This document shows, one piece after another, positions 7,293 to 16,378 of a stretch of DNA of 32,837 bases (within the stretch, counting starts at the first letter, position 1; each line of letters starts with the position of its first letter). The DNA lies in the NCBI RefSeq assembly GCF_003236335.1, contig NZ_POUB01000040.1:1-32837 (forward strand), written 5' to 3'. The notes beneath the pieces were generated by a model. It ran no database searches. It had not been told where the DNA came from and worked only from the letters and a program-made list of their open reading frames with translations. This DNA comes from Micromonospora deserti. GTDB taxonomy: Bacteria > Actinomycetota > Actinomycetes > Mycobacteriales > Micromonosporaceae. The position numbers and the translations under genes are program-made.

Positions 7293-8333
7293 GTGCCGGA
7301 CCTCACCGCCCTGCCCTGGCCACTGCCGTGGAGCGTGGCCGTGTTCGTCCTCGCCGGAGCGGCGACCGTCGCCGGCAGCATCCGCCTCGCCGGGCTCGGC
7401 GACGCCCTCGCCGACCGCACCGGGTGGGGCGAGGCCCTGTTCGGTGTGGTGTTCTTCGGCATCGTCACCAGCCTGTCCGGCATCATCATGACCATCGTCG
7501 CCGCAGGCAGCGGTGAGGCCAGCCTCGGCTACAGCAACGCCGTCGGCGGCATCGCCGCCCAGACCACCGCCGTCGCCGTCGCCGACGCGTTCCACCGCCG
7601 GGCCAACCTGGAACACGCCGCCGCCTCGCTGTCGAACCTGCTGTCGGGCTGCCTGCTCGTCGCCCTGCTCGCCCTCGCCCTGCTGGCCAGCTACATCCCC
7701 GAGACGGCAGTCGCCGGCATCGACCCGATGTCCGCCGTCCTCGTCGCCGCGTACGCCGGCGGGCTGACCCTGATCCGCCGCGCCGGCGCCCAGCCGATGT
7801 GGCAGGCCATCGCCACCGCCGAGACCCGACCCGACGTGCCGCACGACGACAATGCCCTGAACCGGCGGCCCCCGGCGTGGCTGTGGAGCCAGTTCGCCGT
7901 CGTCGGGCTGACCGTCGCCGGCGGCGGGTGGCTCGTCGCCCTCGCCGCCGGGAGCATCATCGCCACCACCGGGCTCACCGCCGGGTTCGTCGGCGGCGTA
8001 CTGATGGGCATCGTCAACGCCCTACCCGAGACCGTCACGGCCATCGCCGCCGTCCGCCGCGGCGCGGTCACCCTCGCCATCGCCGCCGTGCTCGGCGGAA
8101 ACAGCCTCGACGTGCTCGCCCTCGTCGCCGGCGACCTCGCCTACCGCCACGGGTCGATCTACCACAGCGCCGGGAACGAGGAACTGCTCGCCACCACCAC
8201 CAGCCTGTTCATGACCGCCACCCTGCTCGGCGGGCTGCTCATCCGGCAGACCTGCGGCTGGGGCCGGCTCGGGTTCGAAGGCGTCCTGCTCCTGGCCAGC
8301 TACGCCGCCATGATCGCCATCCTCGCCTGGTGA
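7293..8333 (+). CDS. CaCA-family cation/proton antiporter-like membrane protein
   Basis: The 346-residue protein has about ten hydrophobic helices arranged as two related halves around a hydrophilic loop near residues 165-200 (ETRPDVPHDDNALNRR). This is the layout of Ca2+/cation antiporters. The second alpha-repeat is near-canonical (NALPETVTAIAAVRRG, then VLGGNSLDVLAL). The first repeat is degenerate: the usual PE is replaced by SG (IVTSLSGIIMTIVAAGSGE) and GNVVGSN by YSNAVGG. Substrate (Ca2+, Na+ or K+ against H+) cannot be assigned. I placed the start at GTG 7293: the open frame extends to 7188, but that stretch lies inside the upstream hairpin. GTG 7245 is an alternative. The ribosome site (GGGGAA) is modest. 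Confidence 0.78.
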   Translation: MPDLTALPWPLPWSVAVFVLAGAATVAGSIRLAGLGDALADRTGWGEALFGVVFFGIVTSLSGIIMTIVAAGSGEASLGYSNAVGGIAAQTTAVAVADAFHRRANLEHAAASLSNLLSGCLLVALLALALLASYIPETAVAGIDPMSAVLVAAYAGGLTLIRRAGAQPMWQAIATAETRPDVPHDDNALNRRPPAWLWSQFAVVGLTVAGGGWLVALAAGSIIATTGLTAGFVGGVLMGIVNALPETVTAIAAVRRGAVTLAIAAVLGGNSLDVLALVAGDLAYRHGSIYHSAGNEELLATTTSLFMTATLLGGLLIRQTCGWGRLGFEGVLLLASYAAMIAILAW

Positions 8334-8382
8334 GTGCGGACCCGGCGGGCCCGACCCCTGGCCGCGTGAACCGGCTGAGACC

Positions 8383-9351
8383 TCACCGCGCGCCGGACGG
8401 CTGCGGACGGCCCTCCCCCGGGACCGGCCCGCGGTGCGCGTCGAGTTCGGCCCGGCTGGGCGGGTCGGCGCCACGGCGGGTGCAGGTCCACGCCGCTGCC
8501 CGGGCGGCCTGGCCGACCACGGCGGTGAGGGTGACGTGGTCGGCGGCGGCGAGGGCCGCCCGGCCCGCCGCGCCGAGCAGTCCCGCCTCGGCGAGCGCGG
8601 CGAGCATCCCGGCGGTGAACGAGTCCCCGGCGCCGATGGTGTCCACCACCTCGACCGGGTACGCGCCGACGTCGACGTGGCGCTGGCGGGTCGCCGCCCA
8701 CGCGCCCCGGGCACCGCGGGTGACGACGACGAGCGTCGCGCCCAGCTCCAGCCAGCGCCGGCCGGCCTCCTCGGGGCGGAGCCCGGGACAGAGCCAGGCG
8801 AGGTCCTCGACGCTGACCTTGACGACGTCGCTCAGCGCCACCAGCGTCTCGATCCGGGCGCGGGCGGCGGCCGGATCGCCCATGAGCGACGGACGGCAGT
8901 TCGGGTCGAAGCTGACCATCGTCGCGGCGCGGCTTCGCCGGACCAGGGTCAGCACATCGTCGGCGCCCGGCGCCAGGACGGCGGCGAGCGAGCCGGTGTG
9001 CAGGCACTCGCCACCCGGCCCGGCGGCGATCGCCGCGCCACCGAAGGCGTTCCACTCGATGCTGAAGTCGTAGCCGGCCTGCCCGTCCGGGGTGAGGACG
9101 GTCCGGGCCACGCTGGTGCGCGGCAGGTCCAGCACCGATCCGGGGTCCAGGCGTACGCCGTTGGCATCCAGGTTGGCCCGCAACATCCGGCCGTGCGGGT
9201 CGTCGCCCAGCTGCGTCAGCAGGGTGGTGGACTGCCCGAGACGGGCCAGCGCCACCGCCACGTTGGCCGGGCTGCCCCCGGGACAGGCCGCCACCTTCTC
9301 GGGTGACTCCTCGATCAGGTCCACGAGGGTCTCGCCGACAACCGTGATCAC
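8383..9351 (-). CDS. PfkB-family sugar kinase, probable fructokinase
   Basis: The 322-residue protein is a ribokinase/PfkB kinase. It has the N-terminal family motif PGGSPANVAVALARLG (residues 24-39) and the C-terminal DTIGAGDSFTAGML, which holds the anion hole and catalytic Asp. It begins VVGETLVDLI, typical of bacterial fructokinases. It would phosphorylate imported fructose with ATP in the cytoplasm. It is the last gene of the frcB-frcC-frcA-kinase operon, about 50 bases after frcA, which supports fructose over other sugars. The start is GTG 9351 with AAAGGA upstream; an out-of-frame ATG at 9353 is not used. The gene converges on the antiporter gene, with a 49-base gap in which I saw no convincing terminator. 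Confidence 0.87.
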   Translation of the reverse strand: MITVVGETLVDLIEESPEKVAACPGGSPANVAVALARLGQSTTLLTQLGDDPHGRMLRANLDANGVRLDPGSVLDLPRTSVARTVLTPDGQAGYDFSIEWNAFGGAAIAAGPGGECLHTGSLAAVLAPGADDVLTLVRRSRAATMVSFDPNCRPSLMGDPAAARARIETLVALSDVVKVSVEDLAWLCPGLRPEEAGRRWLELGATLVVVTRGARGAWAATRQRHVDVGAYPVEVVDTIGAGDSFTAGMLAALAEAGLLGAAGRAALAAADHVTLTAVVGQAARAAAWTCTRRGADPPSRAELDAHRGPVPGEGRPQPSGAR

Positions 9352-9400
9352 ATCGTTCCTTTCCCGGGCTTTCCGGAGCCCGGCACGTCCACGAGGGCGG

Positions 9401-10236
<836 letters not shown>

Positions 10237-10240
<4 letters not shown>

Positions 10241-11265
10241 GCCCTCACCTTCCTGATCCACTGGTCCACGGCCACGGCGAGGATCACCAGCAGCCCGACG
10301 GCGAGTACGCGGTACTGGTCGTCGACGCCGGCCAGCGACAGGCCGCTGCGGAAGAAGCCGACGATCAGCGCGCCGAGCAGGGTGCCGAGCAATGCTCCCC
10401 GGCCACCGAACAGGCTGGTGCCGCCGATCACCACGGCGGTGATGCTCTCCAGGTTGGCGTCGGTGATGGCGTTCGGGCTGGCCGCGCCCGCCCGGCCGAT
10501 GAGGATCCAGGCGGTGATGCCGTAGATCGCGCCCGCCACCAGGTAGGCGCTGACCAGGACCCGGTCGACCCGGATGCCGGCGAGCCGGGCCGCCTCCTTG
10601 TCGTCTCCGACCGCGTAGACGTGCCGGCCCCAGGCGGTCTTGGCCAGGGCGAAGCCCACCGCCAGGTACAGGATCACGACCGCGACCACGCCGATGGTGA
10701 TCCGGAACGGTCCCAGCGGGAACGATTCCCCGGTCCAGCTGAGCACGGGTGGCAGGTCGGTGGCCTGGACGCTCTGGCCGCCGGAATAGAGCAGTCCGAT
10801 GGCGGTGAAGACGCTCAGCGTACCGAGGGTGACGATGAATGGCGGCAGCCTCAACCGGGTCACCAGTGCGCCGTTGAGCGCGCCCGCCGCGGCGCCGACC
10901 GCGACGGCGAGGCAGATGGCCAGGACACCGGGGAGCCCCTGCCCCTCGGCGAGCTTGGCCGACAGCATCATGGCCAGGATGACGATCGCGCCGACCGACA
11001 GGTCGATGCCCGCGGTCAGGATGATCAGCGTCTGCCCGACCGCGAGCGCGCCGATCACCGCCACCTGCTGCAGCACCAGCGACAGCGAGTTGGGCGAGGC
11101 GAAGCGGGGGTTGAGGGTGGCGAAGACGACGAACGCGAGGACCAGCACGAGGAACGGGCTGATCGCGGGGTGCGCGTGCAGCAGGTGCTGGACGCGTTGC
11201 AGCGGCGAGTGCCGGCGCAGGGCGAACTGCTGCGCGGCGCTGGTCGGTGGTGTCGTGGTGGTCAC
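10237..11265 (-). CDS. frcC: Sugar ABC transporter permease (FrcC-like)
   Basis: The 342-residue protein is a BPD_transp_2 permease of the ribose/fructose class. The first half has the typical LQQVAVIGALAVGQTLIILTAGIDLSVG and the second half has VYAVGDDKEAARLAGI and LGTLLGALIVGFFRSGLSL. About eight to ten hydrophobic helices follow a 45-residue cytoplasmic N-terminus. The start is GTG 11265 with AGGGAG six bases upstream. The open frame continues far upstream, but that region is antisense-like reading of frcB and was rejected. It lies about 95 bases after frcB and overlaps frcA. Confidence 0.9.
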
Positions 11266-11360
11266 GGGAAGCTCCCTGCCGGTCTCGACGGAGGCGGACG
11301 TGCGGGCCGGTCGAGGGCCCGGGGCGCAGGCTCCCGGGCACCTCGACCGTGGCGGTGGAT

Positions 11361-12443
11361 TCAGCCCCAGCAGCGCTCGGCGGCTTCGGCGCTGGTGATG
11401 CTCTCGACGCCGGTGGCGGCGGTGTCGGTGACCAGGGTGACGCCGGTGTCGAAGAAGTCGAGGCCACTGGTGACCTGCGGCTTCTCGCCGCCGTTGGCGA
11501 TCTTCTTGATGGCCTGCACGCCGAGCTCGGCCATCTTCAGCGGGTACTGCTGGGAGGTGGCACCGATGACGCCGTCCTTGACCTGCCGTACCCCGTCGCA
11601 GCCGCCGTCGATGGAGACGACCAGGACCCCCTGGGTCTTGCCCGCGGCCTGCAGCGCCTTGTGCGCGCCGACCGCGGCCGGCTCGTTGATCGTGTAGACC
11701 ACGTTGATGTCGGGGTTCTTCGTCAGGCAGTTCTCCATGGCGGTGCGTCCGCCGTCCTCGGCGCCCTGGGTCGGCTCGTTGCAGGCGATGGTGTAGGTGC
11801 CGCCGGAGTAGTTGCCGGTCTTCGCCTCGTCGCCGTTCTTCTTCCGGTCCGCCGTGTCGATGCCCATGCCGGTGAGGAAACCCTGGTCCCGGTTGTAGTC
11901 GACGGAGACGACCTTGTCGTTGAACAGGTCCAGCAGGGCGATGGTCGCCGGCTTGCCGGCGAGCTGGGCGGCGGTCCATTTGCCGACGAGCTCGCCCGCG
12001 GTGAAGTTGTCGGTGGCGAAGGTGATGTCCACGGTGTCGGCCGGGTCGGGCGGGGTGTCCAGGGCGATCACGTAGAGCCCGGCGTCGCGGGCCTTCTTGA
12101 TGGCGGGGTTCACGCCGGGGCCGTTCGGGGTGATCAGGATGCCCTCGTCGCCGCGGGCGATGGCGTTCTCGATGGCCTGCACCTGGCCGGCCTCGTCCCC
12201 GTCCTCCTTGCCCGCGGCCACGGTGAGCTTCACGCCCTCCGCCTCCGCGGCCTTCTTCGCGCCCTGCTGCATGGTCACGAAGAACGGGTTCGTGGAGTTC
12301 TTGGTGATCAGCGATACGGCGACGCTGTCCCCTGCGTCGCCGGCGCCGCCGGAGCTGCCGCCGCAGCCGCTGACGACCATGCTGCCCGCCGTGGCGGCGG
12401 CGAGCAGCAGCGCGGTACGGCCACGGCCAATGCGCTGGATCAT
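11361..12443 (-). CDS. frcB: Fructose-binding lipoprotein of ABC transporter (FrcB-like)
   Basis: The 360-residue precursor has a lipoprotein signal peptide ending in the lipobox VVSGC, then a Ser/Gly-rich linker. The mature protein is a periplasmic-binding-protein fold of the ribose class. Segments characteristic of FrcB are VSLITKNSTNPFFVTMQQGA, VVYTINEPAAVGAH, SIDGGCDGVRQVKDGV and ATSQQYPLKMAELG, with a terminal CWG. It captures fructose outside the membrane and delivers it to FrcCA. The ATG at 12443 has AGGGGGAA upstream and is the first codon of the operon. Just upstream are a promoter-like pair and one of the two 14-bp palindromes shared with the divergent GH32 gene. Confidence 0.9.
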   Translation of the reverse strand: MIQRIGRGRTALLLAAATAGSMVVSGCGGSSGGAGDAGDSVAVSLITKNSTNPFFVTMQQGAKKAAEAEGVKLTVAAGKEDGDEAGQVQAIENAIARGDEGILITPNGPGVNPAIKKARDAGLYVIALDTPPDPADTVDITFATDNFTAGELVGKWTAAQLAGKPATIALLDLFNDKVVSVDYNRDQGFLTGMGIDTADRKKNGDEAKTGNYSGGTYTIACNEPTQGAEDGGRTAMENCLTKNPDINVVYTINEPAAVGAHKALQAAGKTQGVLVVSIDGGCDGVRQVKDGVIGATSQQYPLKMAELGVQAIKKIANGGEKPQVTSGLDFFDTGVTLVTDTAATGVESITSAEAAERCWG

Positions 12444-12488
12444 GTCTTCCCCCTTGGCAACCCCGGCCACCGGCCGGGCGAGCAGTGA

Positions 12489-12502
12489 TGACAACGATGT
12501 CA
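12489..12502. promoter_or_regulatory. Operator 1 (frcB side)
   Basis: TGACAACGATGTCA is a 14-bp near-perfect palindrome (one mismatched pair) centred on CG. It differs by one base from operator 2. It lies just downstream of the putative frcB -10 box, over the expected transcription start. The likely ligand is the LacI protein encoded at 15312-16364 (inference). Confidence 0.68.
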
Positions 12503-12506
12503 GCGC

Positions 12507-12536
12507 AGTTTCCAGTCAGCGGCCCACCGGTGTCAA
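12507..12536 (-). promoter_or_regulatory. Candidate frcB operon promoter
   Basis: On the minus strand a TTGACA -35 (12531-12536) and GAAACT (12507-12512) are 18 bases apart. The same two hexamers occur in the GH16 promoter. Transcription would begin within operator 1. Confidence 0.5.
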
Positions 12537-12586
12537 TGGCATGACGAAGACTTTTCCAGAAAGTGCCCGCAACAGTGTCGCGACTG

Positions 12587-12615
12587 TTGACATCGATGTC
12601 AGAGGCCCGCAGGAT
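12587..12615 (+). promoter_or_regulatory. Candidate GH32 promoter
   Basis: A TTGACA -35 (12587-12592) and CAGGAT (12610-12615) are 17 bases apart. The -35 box is embedded in operator 2, so repressor binding would exclude RNA polymerase. Confidence 0.5.
12588..12601. promoter_or_regulatory. Operator 2 (GH32 side)
   Basis: TGACATCGATGTCA is a perfect 14-bp palindrome centred on CG, overlapping the candidate GH32 -35 box. With operator 1 it forms a pair spanning the divergent promoters, an arrangement that suits looping by a LacI-family protein. Confidence 0.72.
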
Positions 12616-12676
12616 CGCTCCACCGGGCGCCTCCGCCGGCTCGAGCGCCGGCGTCCACGACGGACGGAGGATGGGG

Positions 12677-15232
12677 ATGAGGATCCGACGAAGAGTGGCC
12701 GCCTGCGTGGCGGCGATCGTGGTAGCGGCCCTGACCGGCGCCAGCGCCAGCGGAGCGCCAGCCGGCACCAGAGACGAGCCCTACCGCCCGCAGATCCACT
12801 TCAGTCCGGAGCGCAACTGGATGAACGACCCGAACGGGCTGGTCTGGTACCAGGGCGAGTGGCACCTGTTCTACCAGCACAATCCCGAGGGCGCGCAGTG
12901 GGGCAACATGTCCTGGGGGCACGCGGTCAGCCGCGACCTGTTCCACTGGGAGGAGCTGCCCGTGGCCCTCCCGTACTCCGCCGACGAGCACATCTTCTCC
13001 GGCTCGATCGTCGTCGACGAGCGGAACACCTCCGGCTTCGGCCGCCCCGGCGCGCCGGCCATGGTCGCCGTCTACACCAGCGCGTACCCGGCCAGCGGCA
13101 TCCAGGCGCAGTCGCTGGCGTACAGCACCGACCGCGGGCGGACCTGGACCCGGTACGCCGGGAACCCGGTGCTGGACCTCGGCTCGCGCGAGTTCCGCGA
13201 CCCGAAGGTGTTCTGGGACGCCGAATCCGGCTACTGGGTGATGGCGGTCGTACTGGCCACCGAGCACAAGGTGAGCTTCTACCGCTCCGACGACCTGAGG
13301 TCGTGGACCCACCTGAGCGACTTCGGGCCGGCCAACGCCACCGGCGGTGTCTGGGAGGTACCGGACCTGTTCGAGCTGCCGGTCGACGGCGACCCGCGGC
13401 GCACCAGGTGGGTGCTCGTGGTCAACCTGAACCCGGGGGCGGTGGCCGGCGGGTCGGGCGCGCAGTACTTCATCGGCGACTGGGACGGCACCCGGTTCAC
13501 CGCCGACACCGTGGTGACCGGTGAGCCGGAGCCGCCGGCCGGGACGGTCTTCGCCGACTTCGAGAGCGGCGACTACCCGGGATGGACGGTCGAGAACGAC
13601 CCGACGCTGGGGCCCGGGCCGTTCGGTGCCGCTCCCTATCCCGGCACGGTCCCCGGCCAGCAGCAGGTCAGCGGCTTCCGGGGCCGGTCGCTGGTCAACA
13701 GCTTCCTCGGCTTCGACGCACCGACGGGACGCATGGTCTCCTCCGAGTTCACCCTCGGACAGGACTACGTGAACCTCCTCGTCGGCGGGGGCGCGCACCC
13801 GCACCTGCCCGGCACCACCACCGAGTTCGTGCCCGCGGACGCCGAGACGGTGCTCGACTTCGAGCTGCCCGACGGCCAGACGTACGAGCAGGCCGGCTGG
13901 ACGGCCAGCGGCGGGTTGCGTGGCCGCACTCCCGTGGTCGGCCCGGCCCGCTGGGAACGCGGGCACGTGGGCGAGAAGTTGCTCACCACCTTCCACGAGG
14001 CCGACACGACGACCGGCACCCTGACCTCACCGGCGTTCACCATCGACCGCGACCACCTCAGCGTCCTCGTCGGCGCCGGCGGGCATCTCGACGGCGACAC
14101 GCGGACCGTGGTGGAGCTGCTCGTCGACGGCGAGGTGGTGCACACCGGCACCGGGAACTTCTCGGGCTTCATGAACTGGCGCAGCTGGGACGTGAGCGGT
14201 TACCGAGGTCGCAGCGCCCAGCTGCGCGTCGTTGACGAGCACACCGGCGGCTGGGGCCACCTGCTGGTCGATCACCTGATCGCGACCGACGAACCGGTGG
14301 CGCCCCGGTCGGTGGAGACCGCCGTCAACCTCGTCGTCGACGGCGAGGTGGTGCGGACCGCCACCGGCAGGGACAGCGAACGCCTCGACTGGGTGGCCTG
14401 GGACGTACGCGACCTCGCCGGCCGGCGGGCCCACCTGGAGATCAACGACTTCAACTCCGGCGGCTGGGGCCACCTCCTCGTCGACCACGTCATGTTCGCC
14501 GACCGGCCGGCGCGCAGCGAGCTGGAGCGCTACGACTGGGTCGACCACGGCGCCGACTACTACGCCGCCATCTCCTACAACGGGGTTCCGGGCGGCAGGC
14601 GGGTGCTCGTCGGCTGGATGAACAACTGGCGGTACGCCGGTGCCGTGCCGACCGCGCCGTGGCGCGGCGCGATGGCCCTGCCCCGGGAGTTCGGGCTCGC
14701 CACGGTCGACGGCGAGGTCCGCCTGGTCCAACAGCCGGTCCCGCAGGTCCGCCGCCTCCGGGGCGGCGGCGACGGGTTCACCCTGCGCGACGCCGTCGTC
14801 GGGTCCGGTGTGCGGGAGCTGCCGGCGGCCGCCGACGGGACGGTGCTGGAGATCGAGGCGGAGTTCGAACTCCGTGACGCCGACCGGTTCGGCCTGCACG
14901 TGCGCGCTGGTGCCGACGAGGAGACCGTGATCGGGTACGACACCGGCGCGCGGCGACTGTTCGTCGACCGGACCCGCTCCGGCGAGGTCGGGTTCAGCCC
15001 GCACTTCCCCGCCGTGCACTCCGGCCCGCTGACAGTCGACGGCGGCCGGGTACGGATGACGGTCTACGTGGACCGCTCCTCCGTCGAGGTCTTCGGCGGG
15101 GCGGGACAGACCACGATCACCGACCAGGTCTTCCCGGCGCCCGGCAGCGACCAGACCCGTCTCTTCGCCGAGGGCGGCGAGGTGCTGGTGCGCTCGCTCA
15201 CGGTCCGGCCGCTGGGTTCGGTGTGGCGATAA
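12677..15232 (+). CDS. Secreted GH32 fructan hydrolase (levanase/inulinase) with nested inserted domains
   Basis: The 851-residue precursor has a signal peptide (residues 1-27, ending ASASGA-P). The family 32 five-bladed propeller begins at residue 37. The nucleophile is D51 in NWMNDPNG, the stabiliser D175 in FRDP, and the acid/base E227 in WEVPDLFEL; Val replaces the usual Cys of the EC motif. At about residue 290 the propeller is interrupted by roughly 320 residues and resumes at about 614 (ERYDWVDHGADYYAA, then LVGWMNNWRY). The insert holds two homologous jelly-roll-like units, one inside the other. The GH32 C-terminal beta-sandwich ends the protein (YVDRSSVEVFGG). Start: ATG 12677, six bases after GGAGG; ATG 12671 is too close to it. 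It should release fructose from levan or inulin outside the cell. Confidence 0.93.
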   Translation: MRIRRRVAACVAAIVVAALTGASASGAPAGTRDEPYRPQIHFSPERNWMNDPNGLVWYQGEWHLFYQHNPEGAQWGNMSWGHAVSRDLFHWEELPVALPYSADEHIFSGSIVVDERNTSGFGRPGAPAMVAVYTSAYPASGIQAQSLAYSTDRGRTWTRYAGNPVLDLGSREFRDPKVFWDAESGYWVMAVVLATEHKVSFYRSDDLRSWTHLSDFGPANATGGVWEVPDLFELPVDGDPRRTRWVLVVNLNPGAVAGGSGAQYFIGDWDGTRFTADTVVTGEPEPPAGTVFADFESGDYPGWTVENDPTLGPGPFGAAPYPGTVPGQQQVSGFRGRSLVNSFLGFDAPTGRMVSSEFTLGQDYVNLLVGGGAHPHLPGTTTEFVPADAETVLDFELPDGQTYEQAGWTASGGLRGRTPVVGPARWERGHVGEKLLTTFHEADTTTGTLTSPAFTIDRDHLSVLVGAGGHLDGDTRTVVELLVDGEVVHTGTGNFSGFMNWRSWDVSGYRGRSAQLRVVDEHTGGWGHLLVDHLIATDEPVAPRSVETAVNLVVDGEVVRTATGRDSERLDWVAWDVRDLAGRRAHLEINDFNSGGWGHLLVDHVMFADRPARSELERYDWVDHGADYYAAISYNGVPGGRRVLVGWMNNWRYAGAVPTAPWRGAMALPREFGLATVDGEVRLVQQPVPQVRRLRGGGDGFTLRDAVVGSGVRELPAAADGTVLEIEAEFELRDADRFGLHVRAGADEETVIGYDTGARRLFVDRTRSGEVGFSPHFPAVHSGPLTVDGGRVRMTVYVDRSSVEVFGGAGQTTITDQVFPAPGSDQTRLFAEGGEVLVRSLTVRPLGSVWR

Positions 15233-15255
15233 CCTGGGGTCCGATCATCAGCAGT

Positions 15256-15288
15256 CCGGGGGCCGCGGCCACGCACCGCGGCCCCCGG
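15256..15288. terminator. Hairpin terminator after GH32 gene
   Basis: Perfect 13-bp arms (CCGGGGGCCGCGG at 15256-15268 and its complement at 15276-15288) enclose a seven-base loop. It starts 24 bases after the GH32 stop and ends 23 bases before the LacI start. LacI therefore probably depends on read-through or on a promoter inside this short gap. Confidence 0.75.
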
Positions 15289-15311
15289 AGCCGCTTTCGG
15301 TAGGAGCGCTC

Positions 15312-16364
15312 ATGAACGGTGCCGCCTCCGCGTCGACGGTCGCCCGAGCCCGGCCCACGCTGCGGGACGTCGCCGTGCTCGCCGGCGTGAGCACGAAGAC
15401 GGCCTCCCGGGTCGTCAACGGCGAGCCGGGAGTCTCCCCGTCGAAGGTCGCCGCCGTGCAGCGCGCGGTCACCCAACTCGACTACCGGCCGAACTTCACC
15501 GCCAGCAGCCTACGCCGCGCCGGTGGTCGCAGCGCGGCGATCGCGGCGGTGCTGGAGGACCTGGCCAACCCGTTCTCCGCCGCCCTGCACCGGGCACTGG
15601 AGGACGCCGCGCGGGAACGGCAGGTGCTGATCTTCGCCGGGAGCGTCGACGAGAACCCGCAGCGGGAACGAGACCTGGTCCGCGCGTTCACCAGGCGGCA
15701 GGCCGACGCCCTGGTCGTCGTACCCGCGAGCGACAACCAGAGCTACCTGATGACCGAGGTCAACGCCGGCACCCCGGTCGTCTTCGTCGACCGGCCCCCG
15801 GTCGGGCTGCCCGTGGACGCCGTGCTCACCGACAACCACGACGGTGCCGCCGCCGCCGTGCACCACCTCGTCCGGCACGGCCACCGCGACATCGCCTACC
15901 TCGGCGACCTGCAGACGATCCCGACGGCCCGGCAGCGGTTTCAGGGTTTCAAGGAGGCGCTCAGCGACCACGGGATCCGGCCCTCGTCGGCGGCGATCGT
16001 GCACGACCTGCACACCGAGCGCGACTCCGAGGACGCGGTCCGCCGGCTGCTGGCCGCCGACACCCCGCCCACCGCCCTGTTCACCGCCCAGAACCTGGTC
16101 ACCATCGGCGCGATCCGGGCCCTGCAGCACCTCGGCCGGCAGCAGCAGGTAGCGCTCGTCGGCTTCGACGACTTCCCCCTCGCCGACCTGCTCCAGCCGG
16201 CCGTCACGGTCGTCGCGCAGAACCCGTCCGGGATGGGCCGGGTCGCCGCCGCACTGATCTTCCGGCGCCTCGACGGCGAGCAGTGGCAGCCCACCACCCA
16301 CCTGGTGGCCACCCGGCTGATTCCCCGCGGCTCCGGCGAGATCCCGGGACCGCACCGGGGCTGA
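15312..16364 (+). CDS. LacI-family repressor, probable fructan-locus regulator
   Basis: The 350-residue protein starts with a LacI helix-turn-helix (LRDVAVLAGVSTKTASRVVNGEPGVSP, residues 17-43) and hinge (LDYRPNFTASSLRR). A periplasmic-binding-protein-like effector and dimer domain follows, with typical segments VFVDRPPVGLPVDAV, HGHRDIAYLGD and ALVGFDDFPLADLL. In the recognition helix, T and K occupy the two specificity positions after the first Ser. It most likely represses the GH32 and frcBCA transcripts through the two 14-bp palindromes and is induced by fructose or a phosphate ester (inference from position). The ATG at 15312 has AGGAG six bases upstream. That ribosome site overlaps GAGCGCTC, the core of the palindrome seen at the glucanase genes. 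Confidence 0.9.
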   Translation: MNGAASASTVARARPTLRDVAVLAGVSTKTASRVVNGEPGVSPSKVAAVQRAVTQLDYRPNFTASSLRRAGGRSAAIAAVLEDLANPFSAALHRALEDAARERQVLIFAGSVDENPQRERDLVRAFTRRQADALVVVPASDNQSYLMTEVNAGTPVVFVDRPPVGLPVDAVLTDNHDGAAAAVHHLVRHGHRDIAYLGDLQTIPTARQRFQGFKEALSDHGIRPSSAAIVHDLHTERDSEDAVRRLLAADTPPTALFTAQNLVTIGAIRALQHLGRQQQVALVGFDDFPLADLLQPAVTVVAQNPSGMGRVAAALIFRRLDGEQWQPTTHLVATRLIPRGSGEIPGPHRG

Positions 16365-16378
16365 CATCCCGGCTGGGG

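Larger units (their letters stand above)
12444..12676. other. Divergent control region, frcB/GH32
   Basis: These 233 bases carry both promoters of the fructan locus: the minus-strand transporter operon and the plus-strand GH32 gene. Two palindromic sites with centres 99 bases apart each sit on one promoter. An extra inverted repeat, CAACAGT-6-ACTGTTG (12570-12589), overlaps the second site. The region is less GC-rich than its surroundings. Confidence 0.7.

Noticed and set aside
12570..12589. CAACAGT-6-ACTGTTG as a terminator
   Set aside because: It lies upstream of the GH32 gene among promoter elements with no gene ending nearby; it is at most an additional protein-binding site.
13549..14516. 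The GH32 insert as a sign of two fused or frame-shifted genes
   Set aside because: The reading frame is continuous from the signal peptide to the GH32 C-terminal domain, and the propeller sequence resumes correctly after the insert.
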